Below are positions 55,701 through 64,000 of a DNA stretch of 64,000 nucleotides, one piece after another; within the stretch, counting starts at the first letter, position 1, and every line of letters starts with the position of its first letter. The position numbers were made by a program, and so were the translations under genes. Source of the DNA: Neopestalotiopsis rosae (lineage: Eukaryota > Ascomycota > Sordariomycetes > Amphisphaeriales > Sporocadaceae); contig JALGAS010000006.1 in assembly GCA_023078685.1 (NCBI GenBank), forward strand, positions 3,720,001 through 3,784,000. Reading direction: 5' to 3'. The notes below the pieces were generated by a model that was given only the letters and a program-made list of their open reading frames with translations, did not search any database and was not told the DNA's origin.

Positions 55701-58700
55701 GTATTACGGGACCTCCGGGGTTCCTACACAGTAGCTGCCGAATGTTGAAAGTCAATTGGGCGGCATCGTCTGGCCACGAGACAGACGCAGCACCCAAAGG
55801 CACCGCCGTTTTCAGAGCTCGACACTCGTGAGCTTTTTTCTACAGTGAACAGCAAGTCATTTCCTTACTCGACAGCCGGCGCTTCTAGGCATGCTGTTCT
55901 AGAAGGTTTTGTTCTCCAGTCTTTGCTCTGCGCGTGGTTCTGCACATTGCAGTCTTGATGTCGATCGTTCAAACTGCCGGCAGAATATACTCCCTTTGCT
56001 TGCTACGATACAGAGTTGCCGCTGTTTGAACCGCCATCGGTGAGTCAACTGGAGGTGTTCGTGTAACCTGGTGCCCCAGACGATTGTGGGCCCTTATAGT
56101 CCTTTGCCATGAAGATTGTCGGTGACAGACTTTTACCCGAGCCAAAGCACATCGAAATATAGACATTGCCACTGGAAAATGCCGTCAAAATTCTGGATAC
56201 CAACATATGCTCTTTGCAAATCCCCTAGGTTTATTCATCGCGAGGATTCACTATTGCCTGGATATGCCTGGCAAGCTGGCAGGGGGACCACGAATTTTTC
56301 AAATTTGAAAAAAATCAAACCCGCGGGTTTAGATCTAGTAACGGGCGATCGAATCGAGACACATCAACAAGTGCCGACCAGCCACAGCCCAGGTATTTGC
56401 ATTCAGTAAACGACAACGTTCAGCCATTATTGGCATATACTACTGCAAAACAGAACGCCACATATTTTCTGCAGTATTTGGTTTCGGCATCAGCTGGGGC
56501 TAGCGACGGTCATATTTTCGGTACCCAAACAACACCAAAATGAGGTCCAAGCCAGGAACTCTGTCCTTTGTTTGCTTTTGATTATTATTCAATTTTAACT
56601 TCTCAGACGCGCCGAGTGTCTTTCCCTTCATCTACAAGACATTAGTGACGGACGGACGGTACCTTCAACGGCAATTGGACCTCTGGAGACCACGGGCAGC
56701 CTTACTATAGCGGGTAGCAGGCGAGACGGAGACACCGCCAGGACCCTGAAAATCGCTCCCGTGCTGTAACGCACCAGCGCCCACCAGCAATAAGCTTAGG
56801 GACATCCCGGCAAACCACCCAGCAAAGTCCACGTTCTGGTCTTTGCGACCTCTGGGCAATACACGTGTACGTAAAAGCGTCACAGTCTAGTAGCCTTCTC
56901 TCCAGTTTACAGATTCAGGGTCTCTGGGGGAAGTTTCTCCTTCGTAATCAAATGCAAAGAGTTTGGATCTGCATGATTTTGGCAGATGTCTAGATCATAA
57001 TACCCGCCTCCAGGGCTGCTGACCTGTCACAGAGTCAAGAACAACGAGGCAAGGCACCCAACATGACATTTGTTTTTCTTATACCCGGCCCGAGTTTCTT
57101 CCCACGGTGCTTGTAGCACGAGATCGGTAACTTGGTCGAGTCATGTCTACTAAAATTGGCAAAATTGGCGATGAATGCGCGCAAAGGCAGCACGCTGGTG
57201 TCGTCGTCTCGTAGCAGGTATTACCAAGCCCTCGATGACGATTCATGACTACCGAAGAGGAAAACCCGACAATAGAACCAGTGCTGTGTGAACTCGGCTA
57301 GAAAGGCGTTTCTAGTGTTCCGCAGAGAGCCCGAGTCTACCAAACGTATCCGCCAGTCATCTCAAACAAAGATGCGACTTGCACACGCGATATCCGCCAG
57401 TCTAACTGAATGCTACTAGATTGACAGAGGATCATACAGGCGGCTGAAAAGCCCAGTCTATTTTGTCGTAACGCGCAAGCTGATGGGCCAGTTGGTTATA
57501 ATCATGCCACTAGGCGAATTGGCTGGCTTATTACTCGGCTAGGTCATGTCTCCAACCCCTTCTAGTCACCGACAGTGCAAGAGTCGGCGCCGGAGAAATT
57601 GGTAGCGGTAGACTGAAAGTCTGGAACTGTTCTGTGCTGTTGACGGACAGACGGACGGACGGACGCAAGCCGCGACGACTTTGCACCTAGTATACGGACG
57701 GACAATTTTTGTCGTGTTTTCCTTTTTTTTCGTATGAATTTCCTCTTCAGCCATGGAGCCAAGGCTTTCATGGGCTGGCACTCGTTGAATACATACCGTG
57801 CCGCATCCCAAACTCTCCGTCGGAAAAGATGACCGCTGCAAAGGAAGCCCGAGGCATTATTAGATGTGCGATCACCGGCCATTCCATGCGACTTGGGCAA
57901 CAAACGGTCACGGAGTCAGTTCCCAATGCAGCACTAGTTCTTGTCGACTAATACGGCAATGTCTTATGAGTTGAAACGTCAGGATGTGGGGGTCACCTAC
58001 TGAGCAGCAGCCAGCGAGCGCAGACGAGCCACAGCAGGACATCAGGCATGTGGGAGAGTTGCAACACGGGCCAGGGTGTGGGTGGGTGGGCCGTGGGCCG
58101 TGGTCATTCTACCCAGCAGCCAGCCAAAAAAGTCAGGCCAGAGGTGCGGGGGGTCCTCTTCTTCGCGTACGGGTCAGGGTCTCGGGGCAGGCAGAGTGAA
58201 TGAGAAATGGAGTGTCGTCTTCTCGTTCATTATCCTTGATCCATCTCGGGTCTTCTTGGGACGTCGTAGTAGAGGAGGCAGGATACCCAGCAGATCTTCA
58301 TCATAACTGGATGCGAGCGGCGATGTTTTTCCTTGCTGGCTGAGGTTATCCCCTCTCCAGTCTCTCTGCCGTGAGTGCTTTTCTTGCAAAGTTGGAAGCT
58401 CGGTGGGCTGGTAGTCGACACGGATGACATGACCTGATGCTATTGATCACCAAAAGGCCGTTTTCAGCTTTTGAGAGCACCGCTGCGCTCGCCGGTCTTG
58501 GTTGCATTGAAATGAAATATGGCTGGCTCGTCTATGGTGTGCTCACGTGCCCATACTCTCCGGCATCGCTTGCATGATTGCCGTTTTCGTCGTTTTCGTT
58601 TGCATGCCCAACGTCGAGATATATAGAGGTATGACCGTAAAGACTAGAAAACTCGAGCCGTCGGGGAAATCGTGAGCATTTTGTACCAGCGATAGAGAAG

Positions 58701-60022
58701 TCGCCAATCTGCTGTCGTATCTTTTCCATCAGCCCGGGCAGGCTTTAACCCAGGGGACCCTACTGCAAGAATTGAATGCGGCAGGTGTCACCTTGGCGCT
58801 TGTCGCGGCGATCGCGAAGATAACACAGCAGGCCAATGTCTGGGCCGAACAGTTGAACAACACGTAGTTCGTGCTGAGATATAGATTCGTGAAACTGACG
58901 TTATTGGCTTGTTCCGTATCAATATGCAAGCACGCGACACTTTGGGGCCTTGTTCAAGATCCCATGGTGATGTGAAGTGCCAACGCGCAAAAACAATGAA
59001 ATGCAAGTTTAAGTTGTATTATTGACATTGATCAAGATGATCGATCTTCTTGGGGAGCATATTTATGATTCGGTCACGTCCGTCTCGTAGCGTTCGGAGG
59101 TGGATGGAGCTTCTACCGCTCATCAAGATCTGAATTCTCTTATCAGATCGTCCCTCTCGTGGGAGCTCCTCCCATGAAGGAGAAGGAAAAAAAAAAAAGG
59201 ACCCAGTGAGGCTCTGCCAACACAACACAAGGAATCAACTCAGCCCCCCTCGCTAGACAAGAGCACGCGACCGCTATATTCCCTGCTTCTAGATAGGCGA
59301 ATTTGTTTTGATACCTAGGGCTGAAAACGGTAGGTTCAAATACATTTGTACACAATTTTCGTGAGGCTTTCTACCATGGCCCCCATCCTTGGTGGTCTTT
59401 CCGGATACCGAGATCTATCTGGGCGGACCTTATCGGTTGGGAAGTAAGTAAGTAGTAAGTCGTCGCCATCGTTAGCTTATCTCACGCCATGGGCTATGGC
59501 GTACCTCTTGGTTTTCGCACATCATTGCGGAATCCAAAACCCGGGAATTCCTACTAGGACATTTCTACCTTTTTAATCCTTTGTTTTCTTTCTTCCAGTG
59601 GCTTGAGAGACAACCATGACCTACACAACCCCACATCCATATCAACCGGTCTGATATGAACGACGATGGTGGAGGGGCAGTCAATATGAAGAACGACTTG
59701 GACGGTTGAAGCAACCGATGAGATGATGGGCTTTTCCCTCAAATCTGCGATTTACCGACTACATCTGGACGAGTTCGGGGGCTAGTTGGGGTCCATTGGC
59801 CGCAAACAAAGATGTCATACAAAGATGCCCTTTGTCTCCCAGGGTTGGTGGCGCGACATGGGTTTTGTTCTCGAGACCGCTCTCAATGAATGACACGAGA
59901 TGGGAAAACCATGGGGGTCAAAGGCATTGAACATGAGTTTGGCAGGAGAACCATGGGGGTGCCACCATGGACAGCAGTCATGCCGTCTCATATCTGTCAA
60001 AATACGATGACAAGGTCGGAAA
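49773..60022. other. 10.2-kb stretch upstream of areA without supported genes
   Basis: No frame here shows domains, coding-type codon choice or a convincing exon chain. It includes pyrimidine/purine runs at 49950-49990, TACCTTACCT/TAGGTAGG-type words (50040-50110, 50520-50550, 54575-54600), a GGACGGAC run at 57645-57665, a GTC triplet run at 53993-54010 and an 8-bp-arm hairpin (acatagta-cac-tactatgt) near 51314-51332. Part is presumably the areA promoter and long leader, and the right end the promoter of the WSC gene. Non-coding RNAs cannot be excluded. Confidence 0.45.
53991..54012. repeat. GTC triplet microsatellite
   Basis: Uninterrupted GTC units (gtcgtcgtcgtcgtcgtc) in the gene-poor region upstream of areA. 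Not inside any supported frame. Confidence 0.8.
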
Positions 60023-62103
60023 ATGTCACCCATACTCGACAGCCTGTATACGAAGCGCGGCTATGTCCGGGCGATGCTAGTCGGCGGCCTGCTGCTCACG
60101 GCGTGCCTGGCGACCCGGACGGTCTCGGTGGTCGGGGCGCCGGTCAAGAGGGAGGAGCAGCCGGTCAATAATAACAAGAGGGACGAACCAACCTCGACGA
60201 TCCGGAGCACGACGACGCGAACGACGACGGTCACGATTGCGTACAAGCCGACACTGGTACCCGGGGATGCCAAGTATGACCTGCTGGGCTGCTATGGTCA
60301 GAGTGGTCTGGACGGAGCCGGTGGTCATCCGTTTGGTAAAGAGTCGGATTTTGCGTCGCCGTCGTCGGTCAATACCACGGAGCTCACCGTCTACTCGTGC
60401 CTCCAGGGATGCTTTGCGCTCTCGCCGCCGAAGGGAGGATCAGCAGACCACTTCAAATATACCGGCATGAAAAATGGAAGGTGTGTGTTCTCGTCATGCC
60501 CATGAATGGTGGGCGCCAGTCGCTAATATGTGAATCGGAAAAAAGCGAGTGTTATTGTGGCATGACGATTGCTTCCGGCGCAGAAAAGCTCGACGCCAAG
60601 AACTGCTCGACACCGTGTTCTGGCGATCCCAAGCTCTCGTGTGGTGGAATCGAAAATCTTGTGGTATACAGTTACATTCCAGACGCACAAAAGGCCGTGG
60701 CATCAGCAGACGCAACCCCAACACCGTCCGGCGACAAGAACGAGCCCAAGCCTAACAATGGACTTCCTCCCACCACCACTGCGGCATCCGATGACACGGC
60801 CTCAAGCCCATCCAGTCCAGTCGGCGCCGTCGCGGGCTCGGTATCGGGCGTTCTCGTCCTCGCTGCCATCTTCTTCTTTTATTTCCGGTTCCAGCGCAAG
60901 AAAAAGGCGTTGCAGGATGCCCATGTCGATGCCATGCTCTCCAAGCATCAGGACTCGACTGCCATCAAGCAGCAACAGCCTCTAGAGATCCTAGCCACCA
61001 ATGCCAATGTACACGATGACATTCACCTGACCGTCACGGGAGACATGCTCCCATCAACACCATTGTTGGAGAAGGGTGCCAAGCAGCATCAGCAGAACCT
61101 CTCGCCCATGCCGGGCCACGTGGGCGCGACGGGCGAGTTTCCGGCCCAGGATCGCGACAGTCTGTACACGACCCTCATGTCTGACACAGAAACTACTCCC
61201 GTGCCGGTTGTGCCGACTGCAGGCAACAGCTCGGCGGTTCAGTGGCGCACGATTGATCACGGCGCAGGCGGCGTGCCTTCATCGCCGCGCATCGCAAGTC
61301 CGCCGCCGCCTTTTTCAACCTCCGGGATGACCCACGGACTCGGCAACGCCCCCTGGGCGCACCGCCGACGCCTATCTTCGACCCCGTACGGCGCCCCTCC
61401 CACCACTCCGCTGCCGCCTGATCCACCTCATCTTCTGAGCAGAGGTCCCGGGCCAGCAATCAGGGGCGGAAGAGGAGGCGCAATGCCACCCCAGAGACCG
61501 CCGCGTCGTGGTAGCGTGGCGACGTTTGAAGTAGGAACAAGGGAGACGCCACTACAGAGTCCCTCGTCGACCACAAGCTTTGCCAGCTCGAGCACGGAAG
61601 GCATGCGACCTACGCCTCCCTTGAAGCTCCAGCGACCAGGTGCCGGACCCGGCCTGAATGTCCAGACCCGCCAGCTAGGCCGCGGCGGCAGGAGTCTTAC
61701 CACGGGGAACGACCGAGGCACGGTCGGTGTCGGTGCGGCTGCGGGCGAGGAGATGCATCAACAGCAGCAGCAGCAGCAGCCGCAGCCAACGTTGCCAAAG
61801 CTGCCGCCGGTGCCGAGGCCCGAGACCATGAACTTTGACAGTCCCATCCTTCCACCACTCCAGGCGGGGGAGAGGTTCAACTTTGACTCGAGGGCTTGGA
61901 AGGACTTGCCGAGCCCGCCGATGCGACAAGGAGCAGCTGGATCGCGGGTCCCTGTCGTCGCTGCACCGCCGAAGAGCAGTAGAGAAGAGGACACGATAAT
62001 GCAGCGTAATGTTAATGAAGACGGGGTGAGCCCGGCTTCGGCGTCTACGGTGGGCAGCAGTATCTTGGGAAGTCCGACAATCATGGACTGGGCGGGGAGG
62101 TGA
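60023..62103 (+). CDS. WSC-domain single-pass membrane protein
   Basis: Two exons, join(60023..60480, 60546..62103), 671 residues, with a 65-nt intron (gtgtgt donor, cgctaata branch, aaaag acceptor) inside the WSC domain. The N-terminus has a signal peptide or anchor (MLVGGLLLTACLATRTVSVV, starting at Met18). The WSC domain spans about residues 85-198 with its conserved Cys residues: LLGCYGQS, CLQGCFALS, then SECYCGMTI, NCSTPCSGD and LSCGG ending in VVYSY. A Thr/Ser/Pro-rich stalk and one transmembrane helix (AGSVSGVLVLAAIFFFYFRF, about 247-266) lead to a long, Pro/Gln-rich disordered cytosolic tail with a polyglutamine run. The layout matches fungal Wsc/Mtl-type cell-wall stress sensors that signal to Rho1 and the cell-wall integrity pathway. 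A sensor role is inferred. Alternative start: ATG 60074. Confidence 0.85.
61757..61784. repeat. CAG run (polyglutamine) in the WSC protein
   Basis: CAACAGCAGCAG-type triplets encode seven to eight consecutive Gln near the C-terminal tail of the WSC protein. Confidence 0.8.
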
Positions 62104-63525
62104 GGATAGTCCAGACGTGGTGTCGAGCTTTGACTTCAGTTTGTGTCAAATGTTCTTTGAATAAAATAAAATGATAGGGCTCTTATTCGATGTCGAAATT
62201 GAATAATTTCTCACTAATCGGTTATATCATTATGCATGTGTGTTACTTTCGTACCTTTTTCGAGCTTCTCGTTCTGCCCAAGCACAGAGGACAAGGTAGA
62301 TACCAAATAGAAAATGACATCCATCAAGCGTGGCTCATATCGTACTCAGTAATACTCAAACGATTTTCCAATGTCTAGTCGTTTGCATCTGTGACTGTCC
62401 AGTCAAATCTGGTGTTGGTGCATGACATGCGTGATGTTGTACGCCAATATGCTGAGTAAAAGTACAAGTAGCCTGACGAATTTCGTTCTTTTTTGCCAGC
62501 AAGGCACTGCTTTCTCATTTTGGACCGTGACTGGTGGCAGCCGTGGACCACGTATGATGTTGAGTGCAAGAGGATGTATGGAGTTATCCAATATCACCAA
62601 AAGCCTGTGATAATCCGAACGAGCTCAAGCGGTCCTACTTGCAGAGCAGTTCTCTCTCGTCTTCAAATCCGAAGACTCGACTGAGAAAAGAGGAAGACAA
62701 AGTTCGTATCAAGCATACAGTCTTCATATCCGGGACTTGTGGTCTAAACGGTAGAAACGTGTAGTGTCTCGTTGAAAACGAGAAGAGTATCTCGCCTGGA
62801 ATGACTATGATGTTTTATGTCCGTATATTCAGCCACTAACTTCTGCTACACAAAAAATTCAGCCCCCCGTCGGACGACGTCTTTCTTCTTGGCAACTAGC
62901 GAAACAAGATTATAACTAGCCTCGCTTGCCCTCTACGATTCTACTTTCCGACAAGTGATAAGTCGTAACCAGATCTCGCCGCTCTCTTTATATATACGGT
63001 CATGATGATCAAATCAATGAGCATCAGGTATGGCTCTCGTCTAGTCACTCTGGCGAGAAATTCGTAATCGTCGACGAATCCCGTATGAGACATGCCAGAA
63101 ATACTGGTAAAAGGTGGTATCATATCAAGACGGAGTCCTACTATGCCGAGAAGCATCACGTCCTGCATGGTCTTCTTATTGTTTTACTTGCTTACTTGGG
63201 ACATACCCCCTTTCGTTACAGGTCGATACTCGGCATGGTACTCACGGCATGCCATCGGCGAGGTCTGTTTGGTCGTCTCATATTGAAGTTGGTCCGTCAA
63301 AACGTCCATTCGCAATAGATTCACATGAAATGGGAATGGGCTGGACAATGACGCTCTCGACGGTCATGGAGAAGTGTATTGGAACAATTCATACGCTGCA
63401 GCTGCTCTCCGAGTCCGAAGCTTCATTATGATTCTACCATAAAGAGAGAATGTCGATTCCAGCAGGCTTTGGCTAGTACGTTGACTTGCTCGCACCATTC
63501 ACTATGCCAGGGCAGGAGCTCAAGG
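62104..63525. other. Intergenic region after the WSC gene
   Basis: AT-rich with no supported gene. Minus-strand frames at 62941-63168 and around 63240-63480 have some coding-like composition and could be exons of the gene at the right edge, but I could not join them convincingly. Confidence 0.4.
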
Positions 63526-64000
63526 TTATAGACAAGCCTGAGACTCGAGACACGCGGAAGAATGGACTTGCGTTTGATCCCTTTCAGACTCGAGGCTTTC
63601 GAAATGGTGGATGATTCTGAAAGTATACCTTGCTTCCTTGAACCGGCCGTGAAGCCTCATCCTATCCAGTAAAGTATTGGCAACGAGACAGGCTACGGCG
63701 AACTCGCCTACCTGATGTGTATCGTAATAGCAATATGCCTTAGACCCACGTCGAGAATCTAGTTCGAGGTCGCCCTCATTCACAATATTCATGGCTGCTT
63801 TCACCTTGCAAAAGTCGAGCATAAATGTACGGTATTTCCAGGACATATTTCTATTACCTGGCACTTTTTGCCTCCGCCATGCCGGGCGGTTATCTGCGAT
63901 GTACAGACGAGAAGCCGGAAAGATGCAAATGACTAAAGCCTGAAAGACATCGAAAGACTCCGTAGAAAGCATCCATTCCTTTCCGTGTTTCATGAACCCT
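63526..64000 (-). CDS. Partial hypothetical gene at right edge
   Basis: Open frame on the minus strand that remains open to the window end, with an internal ATG at 63993. The 155 residues have a balanced composition with charged, aromatic and hydrophobic positions (WKYRTFMLDFCKVKAAMNIV, HQVGEFAVACLVANTLL) unlike random frames. No domain is recognised. It may be one exon of a larger minus-strand gene extending beyond the window, or a decayed copy. The composition is less GC-rich than neighbouring confident genes. Confidence 0.3.
   Translation of the reverse strand, partial: GFMKHGKEWMLSTESFDVFQALVICIFPASRLYIADNRPAWRRQKVPGNRNMSWKYRTFMLDFCKVKAAMNIVNEGDLELDSRRGSKAYCYYDTHQVGEFAVACLVANTLLDRMRLHGRFKEARYTFRIIHHFESLESERDQTQVHSSACLESQACL

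Overview
The window is nuclear DNA of a filamentous ascomycete, most likely a sordariomycete and possibly of the order Hypocreales. Evidence: short 47-115 nt introns with GTRNGT donors and CTAAY-like branch sites, a GATA factor of the AreA/NIT2 type, a HET-domain/ankyrin protein, a Zn2Cys6 regulator, a WSC-domain protein and a PhoD-type phosphatase. No bacterial operons, CRISPR arrays or intact transposons were seen. Exon structures below were worked out by hand from splice signals and frame; they are models, not transcripts.

Layout. 0.4-5 kb: a DUF5071-like protein, a GC-rich hypothetical gene and a C2H2 zinc-finger gene. 5-9.2 kb: no supported gene. 9.2-13.7 kb: a 922-codon disordered/coiled-coil protein facing a peroxisomal (SKL-ended) citrate synthase of bacterial sequence type. 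14.5-19.5 kb: a nine-exon secreted PhoD-like phosphatase and a six-exon seven-helix membrane protein, both on the minus strand. 23-26.5 kb: two lineage-type hypothetical genes; the second is interrupted by an in-frame TAG. 27.0-29.9 kb: a degenerate array of a roughly 79-bp repeat with a few inverted units. 29.85-32 kb: duplicated, frame-broken gene remnants. 32.8-35.3 kb: an M28 glutamate-carboxypeptidase-like peptidase whose best model needs a 3-nt microexon. 36.2-39.2 kb: HET plus ankyrin protein. 39.8-44.5 kb: a DHA2-type MFS transporter and a Zn2Cys6 regulator, divergently transcribed across a 1.16-kb promoter holding a perfect CGG-N10-CCG palindrome. 44.7 kb: tRNA-Arg(CCU) with a detached tRNA-like box A. 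46.5-49.8 kb: areA, followed by about 10 kb with no supported gene. 60-62.1 kb: WSC-domain surface protein. The right edge may carry part of another gene.

How genes may work together. The only pair with sequence support for a shared circuit is the MFS transporter and its divergent Zn2Cys6 gene. AreA is the global nitrogen activator; its targets here cannot be told from sequence alone. The most unusual observations are the 3-nt microexon, the 27-30 kb array, the in-frame stop at 26057 and the large gene-poor region upstream of areA.
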